A stretch of 64,000 nucleotides of DNA from Oreohelix idahoensis (Eukaryota; Mollusca; Gastropoda; Stylommatophora; Oreohelicidae), in contig JAMPIV010011354.1 in NCBI GenBank assembly GCA_024509875.1, forward strand, positions 62,001-126,000, given 5' to 3'. A model generated the notes under the pieces. That model ran no database searches, was not told where the DNA came from, and was given only the letters and a program-made list of their open reading frames with translations. Numbering within the stretch: position 1 is the first letter of the stretch; each line of letters begins with the position of its first letter. Shown piece after piece: positions 1 to 11,200 of the stretch. The position numbers were made by a program, and so were the translations under genes.

Positions 1-2
1 AA

Positions 3-518
3 CAAGGGAGGGGGTTAAGTAAGGAAAGCAGCCCTTACAACGCTGGGAAGATTACGAAGCGATCCCAGGCGTGGAAACTGCATAACAGGGGGAATAACGC
101 GAGCAAGCATAAATCGGATGGCTACCGATTCTCCCATGCTCGTGAGACAGCACAACATACTCGACACGGAAAGTCGAGGGCAGGGTTCGAATCCCTAATA
201 AGGCATGTTTCGCCAGCTCCCCAGCGGGACAGCGAAAAACGACAGGCAGAGGCGCATTCGCCTGACATCCCTGTGCAGCCTAATGGCAAAACAGTGGTGA
301 TTGTGGAAGTACATTCTTTGTCGTCGGGAATGAGGCCCCCGATGGTATTAGCTCCTTCAGGAGAGGGACATACTGACAAGAACTGTATTCAAGGAACAGT
401 GATTCTCGCTCGTGGGACATTACAGTCAGCCGCAGGTACCTCAGATCAGCTAGGTACAGGCCATATAAACGTAAACACCCAGCGGATAGTCTTTGTCGGA
501 CAGCACATAACCCGCTAA
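3..518 (+). other. Open frame, possible end of an LTR-element coding region
   Basis: Frame 3 is open from the window edge to a TAA at 516-518, about 171 codons, with no start visible; the first internal ATG is at 273. I do not recognise a domain. It lies 270 bases upstream of a purine tract and a candidate LTR start, where the end of a retrotransposon internal region would be expected. The same stretch has a tRNA-like B box (184-194) and two perfect 6-bp hairpins (112-130, 160-178), so it may be RNA-derived rather than coding. A second short open frame (542-790) follows. Function unknown. Confidence 0.25.
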
Positions 519-769
519 TTACCTGTACAGGGGTCAGGGAGTTGTGCGGTAGCTGTACTCCACCAAGGCCAAGGACACTTATCAGGAAGAAACCCTGGAG
601 GAGAAAATTAAGTAAACAAGGCCAGGTGCACACGGGAAGGAGGTATGGTTTGGGTGATTGGCCCAGCCGCCTGCCAGTTGCAGAGCAACTCAAAGACAGC
701 TCGGGAGACATAGATAGGGACCAATCTGAACACCAAGACCACAGTAAATTAGATCGGAAGGCTCCGACC

Positions 770-785
770 TCGAAGGGTGGGGTAA
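770..785 (+). promoter_or_regulatory. Candidate polypurine tract
   Basis: A purine-rich run (GAAGGGTGGGG followed by TAA) sits directly before TGTGATGG. This is the usual arrangement of a polypurine tract next to the start of a 3' LTR. Support is positional only, because the 5' LTR lies outside the window. Confidence 0.35.
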
Positions 786-3550
786 TGTGATGGAGTTACT
801 GTGATTTAGTCTTCAATTGGCCCCATTTCGTTTTCTCGTCGTAACTATTGAGTTTGCCATTTTTGTCTTCCCTCTATTAAAGATTGGGAAGTACTCTTTT
901 GCTCTCTGAATAATAGGGGTGTTTAGATTTGTTCTGTAGGTAAAGTAATTGCAGGTTTTTTTCTATAGGGATTAACGTAAGTTAGTACTGAATGGCACCA
1001 GTCGGCCTTTTTCTAATTATCGCGATCTTGAAAATTCAATTTTTTGCGTTGTTAAATTTATCGCGGTCATTTTTCGTGGGGAAGGGGAGATGACCCCTAC
1101 CCAGGTAACGTCCAACTTTCTGCTCACGCTAGCGGACGACGTTAGGTAACGTTACGTAGCCGGAAATACGCGCGCATTTAAAGTAAGCACGAATACACTG
1201 GTTCTAAATTTAGAGATGAGCGCCTGGAAAATTTTAGAGTATCTTTAATTCTATTGGTTGTAGGGAGACGCCTTGCCTCAAGTAGGTCGGGGGTCAGAGC
1301 AGGAAAATCTAAGATAAAGTAGCGCTTTTCGATTTAGCGGTCTCTTCCTGCAGAAATCCTGGGCCGTGTATCCAAGCATATTGTCGGCTTCTAACGCTGA
1401 ACGCAATATTTGGTATGTCAGTAATTTAAAGTAGCGTGGTAATTAAATCTAGTTCTCTAATAGAGCCTTAGTCCGTTCTAATTTAATTTATTTTTGAACT
1501 TTATAACTTGTAACGCCATCATTTATTTCTACAGTGTCTATGAGTGATAAAGAGATATTACGTAGGTGTGCTCCGTAGATTTAATAGAAAGTCTGTAGAC
1601 ATACACGCATCCTAGATTTATATTAATTTACAGAATATTCTGAAGCACGTGTATTTTATTTCATTGAGAGATTAATTCTGATAAGTCTCCTAATAAAATA
1701 CGGGAACGGATTTTTTCGGGAAAATTTAATCACGTGGTTTATCGGGATTTATTCGAGTAGGAATTCTGGATGGATAGAGTAGATAATTAAGTATTTTTCT
1801 ATCGGGGGAGTTAAAATATAATTGCAGGGAAAACCACGTGGGGTAGAGGTGAAAGGAAAATTATGGTGCCTTAAGTGGTTGTGTAATTAAATATTATGCA
1901 GAGTAGTATTTGATTTGTGTGTTATGGAATTTAATGAGTTCTAGGAAATATAGTCTATAGAGATAGATATATTTCTGTGTATAGAGATGTAATATAAATG
2001 TAATGGTGAATTTTAATCATTGATGTGCAGTTAATTGTTGTGCATTTTTATCATAAGGGGGAAACGATGATAAGGTCCTGTGACCGCTTACAGAGTTAAA
2101 GTAGGCCTAAGTACGGGAGGTTCCCCTACCTGTTTTTAATGTTTTAAGGCCTGAGGCAAGCTGTGTATAATTAGTATTGATCAGTGAGTCTGGGATTTAC
2201 TAGACAGGCAGGGAGTTGATGGGAATAGCTGACCCAGGGTCAGGAAATATTTATGTATTGTCGTGCACAAGATGAAAGGGGAAATAGTGAAGCAGTCTGT
2301 GTTTTGGGTGTTTACATGTTGTGCTAAGATATGAGCGTGACTGAAGCATCCACTGTTTACGTTTTATATGCAAGTTTATTATATGGAAGTATTTTGGTAT
2401 TGTAGTATAGAGTGGCATGTCTTTTGTGTCCACAGCAGTGGTCACGGCCCGAAGAGCAGGGGTTGCCAATAAATCTTGTTCCTGACAGCTGGCAAAGGTA
2501 GCCAGTCTTCTCAAGAGAGAAAAAGTCGAGGAAGCGCCAGAGGCGTAAGAGCTTGTACCGTGGAGGGGTATCGGCTCTGATTATTGTGGCCCCAGAGAGA
2601 GGGAGCGAGGAAGAGCAGGTCGAGACAGCGACGCAGTCTTCAGTGAGAAGGGTTTTCTTAAAACCCGGAGCTCTAAGCTCATACACACCCATCGAACCCA
2701 AGCAAGCGGGTTGGTGTGTCTTTTTTTTTAGCCTCGGTCAAAATTAATACCGAAGGGCCTAAACCCAAATGAGGGGTAACATAGCAAGGGAGAATCAGCT
2801 TTCTTTTCGCCAAATAGAGAAGCCTCTACAGTCTACGGCAAGTGCCTAGTCAATATTTTCAGAAGTCATCAGAAGTACGAGTCAGAACCAGGAAGAAAGG
2901 GATATCATTTCCCGGTTGCTGAAATGAAACGAGAGCAGCAAGGCAGGAGAAGTGGAGAGAGATGGTGAAAATAGATCAGGGACCTGCAGAGTCTCATATT
3001 ATTCTTAGAGGGTAGCCTCTGAGCCTTAGAGTTAGAAAAAGTCTATTAAGTAGCAGTGCAGAGTGTGACTTAGTGGCGTATAACGCTGACAGAGTTAGCT
3101 ACTGTGCAGATAGTCTTCGGCAGTACCAGCAGAACCTTGACATTAGAAATAGTAATTTATAGAGCGTGGCTTTAGTTGACGCCCCACCAAATTAGACTGT
3201 AGTTAAAATCACTTATCATTTTTTTTAAATGTTGTCCCCAGCAGGGTGTATGAAGGAGTGAAAGTGGTTGGAGTTTTAATTTGGTGTGCTTATAATCAAA
3301 TTGATTTTCTTTGTTTTCCAGGGTCGGTGCAACCTGGCACGATATATGCTTTTCTTTGTTTGTACTATGTTATAAAAATTCTGTTGATTTGTATAATAAA
3401 CTTATTTAATGTTCACTGGATCAGCTTCGTCACTGTATAGTCCTTAACTGTTCTCTGTACAGTGGTGTCTGTAGTGTTAGTTTAACCTTATCTCCTTTAG
3501 TCTGTTAAAGGTAGCCAGAGGTGGTGAGTTTATAGCATTTATTGACGTCA
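786..3550 (+). repeat. Candidate long LTR, no coding region
   Basis: This 2.8-kb stretch starts with TG after a purine tract and can be ended at ...GACGTCA. A polyadenylation signal AATAAA lies at 3395-3400. Positions about 1377-1400 share the motif AAGCATATTGTCGGC with the LTR of the complete element at 5821 (its copy is near 6647), suggesting related LTR families. No open frame of note lies inside. The 3' border is a guess: without the partner LTR or a target duplication it cannot be fixed. It could also be a solo LTR or ordinary intergenic DNA. Confidence 0.3.
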
Positions 3551-3606
3551 CGATTTGGCGAGGAAGATTTAATTTCGGTTATCCTCCTCGGGCCAATAGA
3601 CTCACC
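3523..3606. repeat. Nested stem-loop
   Basis: GGTGAGT (3523-3529) pairs with ACTCACC (3600-3606). Inside it, 3555-3568 (TTGGCGAGGAAGAT) pairs with 3581-3596 with two unpaired bases, leaving a 12-nt loop. The inner left arm also looks like a primer-binding-site start (TTGGCG), but I cannot name a matching tRNA. Confidence 0.45.
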
Positions 3607-5815
3607 TTACTACATTCACTGTCATTTCTCAAAATAAATCTATTATCTCAGTCTTTTCTCACACTAGGGTTTTGTCCTACACTTGGGCATAACTCTAACT
3701 TAAATCCAACTCGTGACAATGTCGTGAAATATTCTAATCCACATATATAAATTATCAGGTAAATGTAAAGCCTAACACATAAATTCAATAAAAGGAAAGA
3801 AGAATGGTAAAGAACAGTGCTGTCACAATGACTGTACTCGAAATCCCCCTTGTTTTCTACTTCGTCTGCAAATTGTAACGTTTCAAGTTGATAGTAAAAG
3901 CCTACTGCTTCAATTCCCGCTTTCTACGATACAACATGTGCTGCATTTCTAAGAAAAACCTTGAGATACGCAAGTTGACCTAGATTTAAAATTCCATTCA
4001 TGTCTTTTTATACACTACGTTACCTAAAAAAACGAAAGACAGATGGACTAAAGATAGAAAGAAGGGAGGGCTGAAAGCAGGGACGCAGGCAATACTAACA
4101 CAGTCGTGCGATACACAATTGCTGCCATCACGCGTGTAAGGCCACTAGCACTAACTTTTTTCAAATCGACAGTGATAAAAAACACTACCCATACCAGAGT
4201 TAGGTTTTAAAAAACTTACAAAATTCTTATTAGGAAATATGACATTATACTGGTTTACGTTTGAAAACATGACAGTACCCAGACACCCTAAAGTTTGGAA
4301 GTGAGGAGGTGGTAACAGCACGACTATCCTAGAAGAAAATGCATATTGGCTCCATTAAATATATATATTTGGGTTCCTTAGGACTTGCTGACAAATAATA
4401 TGTTGAGTGTTACGCAAATAGCCTAGGAATTACCAAATTATAGCCAAAAGAAATAGTGAGGGATGTCAGACAACACCAAAATCAGAATCGCTCAGTGGCA
4501 GATTTTCACCCCACCATTGTACGGGAAATGGGTCTCCATGTTAAATCCGATTTGATTGGAGCGCAACAAATGTAAGGCTAAACACGATTAGTCGGGCTAT
4601 AAATACTATCTTGTGTTGTCAGGGGAAACGTGAGTAGGAGTACTTTTTTTGAAAAGCTGTGTAAACATGGCATGATTGGTTAGACTTGCCAATATAGTCA
4701 ATTAGAGGCGTCAGGTCAGCACCACATTTGCAAATAAACTTACTACAGAATCAGTGCGTTGAGCACCAGTGCCTAATTTTCTAAATAAAAGCCTGGGACA
4801 TCGGCAGATCGAAATTGTGCTATATAATCAGTGCCAGTCAACGTAACTGTGTATTATTCCATGAATTGTGGTAAGCTTGATATATTCAATATCTTTTAAA
4901 TGAAAATTGAATGTAAATTGATAATTTATGTCTGTATATATGGTGGTTCAGTAGCGAACTTGAGGTAAAGCCTATATAATGCTCCAACCTGAATAGAAGG
5001 TGTCGGAGGAAAGTAAAACTGCATGGAATTGCCAAACAGTACACTGACACCTATTTTATTGACTAGAAAGAAATAATGCTGGAATTGCAGAGGCGTAGTA
5101 ACCATTAGGGAGGAATATACTGGTGAAAATTGTTTCAGATGAAGATAGCAGTTGGCCTACCGCTCTGAACTCAGTGTTTGTTATGTATTGTGCTCAGTGT
5201 AGAACTAGAGTATAAATTAGTTCTGAAGTAGGAGGTACAACCTTCTTGTTTCAGGGGCTGTGGTCCTAAAGTTATTGAGCAGCACCTGGTCAGAGCTTTG
5301 CTGAATCCAGAGGCGGACAGCATACTCCTTGGTCCATATAGCAAACAGTGAGGTGTCTCCAGAACACAGGGAGGCTATCGAGCAGAGGAGTCTTTTCCTG
5401 CCGCCATCACGAAAGATAAGCCTATGTGGCCAGCGGAGCTCAACATTATGTACCCCCATCTTAAACTGACATTGTATAAAATTAAGAGGGGAAATTAATT
5501 GTTTTAATGCCAAGAACTGAGAACATCTCCAATACTAGTTCCAACAGAAACAAACCCTTGAAGTCATGATGACAAATACCAACATAGCTTGAAACACAAA
5601 ACCAGTATTACCTCATATTACTACTACACAACTGACACACATAAGATAATATTAATAAAATATGTCACTACAAGATTCATATTGATAAATTATGTACATA
5701 TAACTTGTAATTAAAATTGATTGTGATTCCTGGTTCACTTTGTATTTGAATCAGGACCCCTATATATTAATGAAAAGTACTTAATACATATTGATATTTG
5801 AAAATTTACCAGTGA
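3607..5815. other. No gene recognised; AT-rich intergenic DNA
   Basis: I find no coding domain or structured repeat of note. A hAT-like terminal motif CAGAGGCG occurs at 5088-5095 without a partner end. A 98-residue open frame on the minus strand (5217-5513) contains no motif I recognise. Confidence 0.5.
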
Positions 5816-5820
5816 CTCAT
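5816..5820. repeat. Target-site duplication CTCAT, left copy
   Basis: CTCAT directly precedes the 5' LTR; the identical five bases follow the 3' LTR at 14993-14997. Five bases is the usual Ty3/gypsy duplication length, and it fixes both outer ends of the element. Confidence 0.9.
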
Positions 5821-8032
5821 TGTAGTGAAATTGACAGAGATACAACAGTAAAATACCTCCAAAGATAACATGTAAGGATAAAAACATAATGCGTAGGCTG
5901 CTGATAGTACATGATCGCCCAGACCGCGGGTCATCACCCTCCATAAAAATTGACTTGCTAGACAGGAGGGGAACGGCGGATAAAAAGGAAAAAATATGAC
6001 TGGAAAGATTGCGTGAGACTAGAAAGGCTAAGGAGACGCAATTGGGGGGGATGGAGGAAAGTAAAAATTCACGTCCCCCAAATTGACACGAGGTACGGAA
6101 ATGGACGCTTTTGCGATACCAAGCCCTTGATTTGAATTCAGCGGCTAAACGCAGATGTTGAAATATTACAAAATTTAAAAAGTAACTTTTTCATAATATT
6201 AATGTTAGGAATATAAAAATTAGCTGGCCGGATGGCCCATTCTGAGCAGTGAACTAATATGTTCTTAATTTTACAGACGGATAGATAATATTGAAGATAA
6301 TGACAAAAGACAGTGTTGTTCACATCAACGACAGACTGTATGGAATAAAAAGTGTCGCTATTTGCACAAAAAAACACGACCTTGAGAAGCAGGTGTTCAA
6401 ATCATTTTAGTAGGGAAGCGAAGGGACATTGGTGGGAGCTGTGTCTAAATATAACTTTTAACGACAAAATTTTGGAGGGGAGAGAAAGGTTGGTTCAAAA
6501 ATCAAGTACATTTTTGTAAAAACGCAAGTAGAGACGGACAGACTAACAGATAAAAATCCATACTTGACTGAAGCATGACTGAAATGACTTTAGTGTAGGA
6601 AATTTGAAATTCAAAAAAACCTAGGCAGTGATTGGCCACAGACAAGCATATTGTCGGCGCTTAGACGCGGATTTGGGGTCATTTCTCAATAGTTGTTCAG
6701 TGATAGACACAGAAAACGCAAGTGTGGTGATTTCCAAATGAAAGAAAGTGAAATAAGTTCAGGGACGCCATACTATAGCCAGCAGCTCAGCTGAGTTTTG
6801 CTAGCATTTCTGTGTTCTTTATTCATAATCTGGTAAGATTGAAATTATTTCTTTGTATATTTTGAATATTGTTTAATGTTCGAGTGATTTGATACTGCCA
6901 TATCGAAATCTAGCCTTACAAACAAGTAGGGATTTGCTCTAGACCCCCCGCCCAAGTCAGGGTCTAGGGACCAACAATATACATAAACTCCAACAAGGGT
7001 TAGGAAAGACAGATCAAGTGTTGAGAATAATGAAACATATTACCTATCCACTTTTAGGGAAGGAAACTAATAAATATTTTTCAGAATCTATAGTCTGGGA
7101 GGACCTATCTGATGTAAAACCACCATGGTAAATGTGCTGTTTGGTCAGAGAGATCTGACCTGTCTGTATGATGTGGTTGTTGTGTCAGTGTTGTGTCCAG
7201 ACGTGGGTAGAGAATAGAATTTTGACACATAGCCAATACTTTGATTGCAGAGCTGTGAGTTTCAGCTGTCAACAAGGCGGTGTCTATTCAGTTGGTGATT
7301 TTACTCGAGTGTATCTGTGCAGTACGTTGTGACAGAGACCACTATTATTGCCCGCCAGCACGGAGAGGTGGGACCACCAGATTTCAGCACCAGAGCTACT
7401 TCTTCAAGATGAGTGAGCCTCTGGTCTGCTGGAAGTTCACCAACGCCTTTTAGTTACTAATACCCCATAAAATTCCTGCAATTTACTGGACACTGTGTAG
7501 TCAATATAGACAGGTGTGATGAGGCCACCCCAACAGCACAAGCATTAACTATCCTCCCAAGTAGATGACTACTAGAACATTTTAATAAAACTAACTAGTA
7601 TAGTACATATATATGTACACTATTGCATTTATGATATAATATTCCATGCATTTCTTTCATAATCTCTAAATCCTTTTAAGTTCTGGTCAACCTAAAAAAT
7701 TGATCCAGAACAAAATAAATGTAATATAATTCTATCAAAAAATTTTACACACGTGAGTTAGTTCAGTGTATTTTAACATTTGTTAATATTATTAGTCTGC
7801 TTAAATATCTGTGGGTGTATCTATAATTATCACACCACATTACATATCATTACCCTAGACAGTTTACGTAGCTACATTCATTAAGAAAAAAATTAAGTGT
7901 GAGGTCGTAGTGGTAGCAAGAAAGGCCTTCTGACAATTCACAACTACATTTTATCTCAGGAGCCTTCACAGCTGGCCTCATACATTACATTTAGTAATAT
8001 CACCATCATACAATACCATCAAACCCACTACA
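5821..8032 (+). repeat. 5' LTR
   Basis: It starts TGTAGTGAAATTG and ends ACCCACTACA, matching 12767-14992 almost throughout. Length is 2212 bp. A G run near 6043 is shorter than in the 3' copy. The LTR contains no convincing open frame. Confidence 0.9.
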
Positions 8033-8037
8033 TACAT

Positions 8038-8056
8038 TGGGGTCTTGTCCAGGGAT
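8038..8056 (+). promoter_or_regulatory. Primer-binding site
   Basis: TGGGGTCTTGTCCAGGGAT begins 5 nt after the LTR end, with the TGG that pairs with a tRNA CCA end. It resembles the proline-tRNA primer-binding site used by some retroviruses, with several differences. The tRNA assignment is tentative. Confidence 0.55.
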
Positions 8057-8299
8057 AATTAGCCCAACAGTAATATTAGGATCTCCTGGTTGGAGAAATA
8101 AAATTAGGGAAAAAAATTGTGAAATTCCCTTTAAAATTAAAAGTGTCCCTGCAGATAAAAGTTGGTGAATCTTCACAGCCAGTGATAATTAATTAGTTAA
8201 CTGGTTAGTTAGAATTAGTTAGACTATAGTCATAAGAAGTACTTAGTGTATTTACTGGTTAGAGATTTAGCTTGTATATTATTATATTGTCTAAAAAGT

Positions 8300-11200
8300 A
8301 TGGCGGAGCTAGCAAAATTCCGATCAGCTGCTGTGCTGACCGCAAAGGAGATGGGAATGGATGGTCAAATTTTAATTCAATATGTAACGGCTGAATGTGA
8401 TAAATATATTGAAAGGGAAGATAGAAAGTTAGCTGAAGAAAAGAGGTTACAAATTGAGGCTGAGATTAAGAGGCTGCAGATTGAGGCAGAAGAAAAACGA
8501 CAGCAAAGGGAGGCAGAAGAAAAACGACAGCAAAGGGAGGCAGAAGAAAAACGACAGCAAAGGGAGGCAGAAGAAAAAAGGTTGACTGCCGAAAGGGAGG
8601 CAGAAGATAGAAGGTTGCAGAGGGAGCACGAATTACGACTAAGGGAGCTGGAATTACAAGGCCCGGCTCCTGAAAATGGTGCCAGCCCTTTTGCCTCAGA
8701 TGCTACGCCCAGTCTGGGAGCCTCAAACTCAGCTATGGGGTTTCATTTAGACCATTTTGTTGAAAAAGACGATGACATAGAGGGGTACCTAGGACGTTTT
8801 GAGTTATTAGCTACTACATATGGGTTAGAGAGAGAGAGGTGGAGTTTAAAGCTATCACAGGGATTGAGAGGTACTTCTTATGAAGTATTTGCCAAAATGA
8901 ACAGGGAAGACCAAGACAATTATGACATGTTAAAGCAGGCTTTGTTATTAAGGTACGAGAAGAATGGTGAATTTTATCGTAAGAAATTTAGAAATGCCAA
9001 ACTGTTGTCTGGGGAGACATACCACCAATTCTCTGCTAGACTAGAAACCTATTTGGAGAAATGGACGGCTCTGGGGAAGACCCAAGATCTTAAAGAAATG
9101 ATCATGATTGAGCAATTGAGAGAGTCCATGGCTCCAGACATGAGAAAATTTCTCATGGAACAAGGTGCAGAGAAGTTGGGGGAAATTTTAAATGTTGCTG
9201 AGAGGTATCAGGCAGCTCAGGCAGAGGTAAGTGGTGCTAAAAAGAAGCACATAGACAATTTTAAAGCTCCACAGCAATTTAATAAATTTGATAATAGAGA
9301 GCAGGGAAATAAAGGTAGGACAAACTTTGAGCGGCCAAGAAATGACTATCGCGACAGAAACTCACAGTTCAATGACCAAAAGTTCAATGAAAGAAAACCG
9401 TTGAACCAAGGAAAAAGATGGTGTAAATGGTGCAAGAAGGATAACCATAACACCGAATTTTGTAGAAGGAAACCTTCAAACATTGCTGCAATGAAGTCGG
9501 GGACGCGAAGATTAAAGGTTAATCCTAATGGACAACAGGAACCTTATCACCCCCCAGTTTGTGAGGATGTTATTTGTAATGGGGTCACCATAAGGTGCCT
9601 TTATGATACAGGTTTGGATTATGATTCAGTTGTGAAGTCTAGCCTAGTGGACCCAAGTCAGTATACCACAGAAACAGTGGAAATACAAGGGGCGACTAAG
9701 GACATACCACTCATGACACTTCCCATCGCAAGGATAACGGTGAAAACTCGCTATGTGGAGGGAGAAATCAGAGCAGCAGTGATAGATGAACCAATCTACC
9801 CTCTGATATTGGGGTGTAGATACGTCTTCTTGGGGAATCCCGAGAAACCTGTGATCATGGCGACAGTGCAGACCAGGTCACAGAAGAAGGAGGAAGAAGG
9901 TGAACCTATAAATGCTCATCCAGAGGAGATGAGGAAGGCGCAGGCTGAGGATAGGACACTCAAGCCCTGTTTTAAAAAATTGCCCAAATGCCACACACCT
10001 CCGAGCAAGGGGGAATATTTCATGAAGAACAAACTCTTATACAGGAAGGCCGGAACTGGAACAAATGGTCACAACCAGCTGGTTCTTCCCACTTCATATA
10101 GAGATAAAGTGATGGAACTCGGGCATGCGATTCCCTTCAGTGGTCACATGGGGATCAGCGCCACAGGACAGCGTATAGCTTGTCATTACTTCTGGCCAGG
10201 GATAACGGAGGATATAAAAAGATATGTCAAATCCTGCCCAGAATGTCAAAGGGTAGCTCCAAAGCACTGGACTGCTCCTGCAACTCTAGGGGAAATGCCC
10301 ATAGTGGGAACACCTTTTGAGAGGGTTGCAGTGGATATTGTAGGACCTCTCACTCGGACCAAGAGGAGGAACAGTTACATCCTTACTCTGGTGGACACTT
10401 GTTCTATGTGGGGAGAGGCGGTAGCCCTGCCATCAATTGATTCAAAACATGTAGCAGAGGCACTACTTACAATATTTACCCGATTAGGATTCCCGCATCA
10501 AATCTTGACGGATAATGGTTCTCAGTTCAAGGGGAAACTAACGGAAGAAGTTTTTAAGCTATTTCAAGCCAGACACTTTCATTGTAGTCCGTACCATCCA
10601 CAAGGGAACGGCCAGGTAGAGAGGTTCAACGGGACTCTCATTTCTATCCTGAGAAAGCTGGCACACGAAAAACCGGATCTGTGGGATCAATTCCTGCCCG
10701 CCGCATTGTTTGCGTACCGGGAGGTACCACATAGTTCAACCGGGATGGCTCCCGCAACTCTGCTATTTGGGAGGCCAATAAAAGGTCCATTAGAAGCTCT
10801 ATTAAGGACCTGGACAGATGAGAAGGCGGAAGAGACTGTTACCTCATCGTATCAATACGTGAACGAACTGACCACTCGTTTGAAAGCTGGATGGAAACTG
10901 GCAAATGATAATTTGAAGCAAGCCAGGAAGAAACATGCAGCATATTTTAATAGGAAGGCAAAGGACAGGGAACTGGCAGTCGGAGAGAAGGTGCTGCTTC
11001 TACTACCCGGAAGCCAGAATAAATTACAAATTGGTTGGCAAGGTCCATATACGGTTCTAGAGAAGGTGTCTAGAACAAACTATAAAATTGACAAAAAGGG
11101 GAAGGAGAAAGTTTATCATGTAAACCTGTTAAAGAAGTATCTGGACAGACCACTCCAGGAAAGCACCCCCTTATTGACCTTGGCTATTGCAACCCAGATG

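Noticed and set aside
122..711. Minus-strand open frames at the left edge
   Set aside because: No motif, and they overlap the longer plus-strand open frame next to a candidate LTR; neither strand is well supported.
5217..5513. Conserved host exon of 98 codons
   Set aside because: No recognisable domain, splice signals or repeat of the frame elsewhere; left as unassigned.
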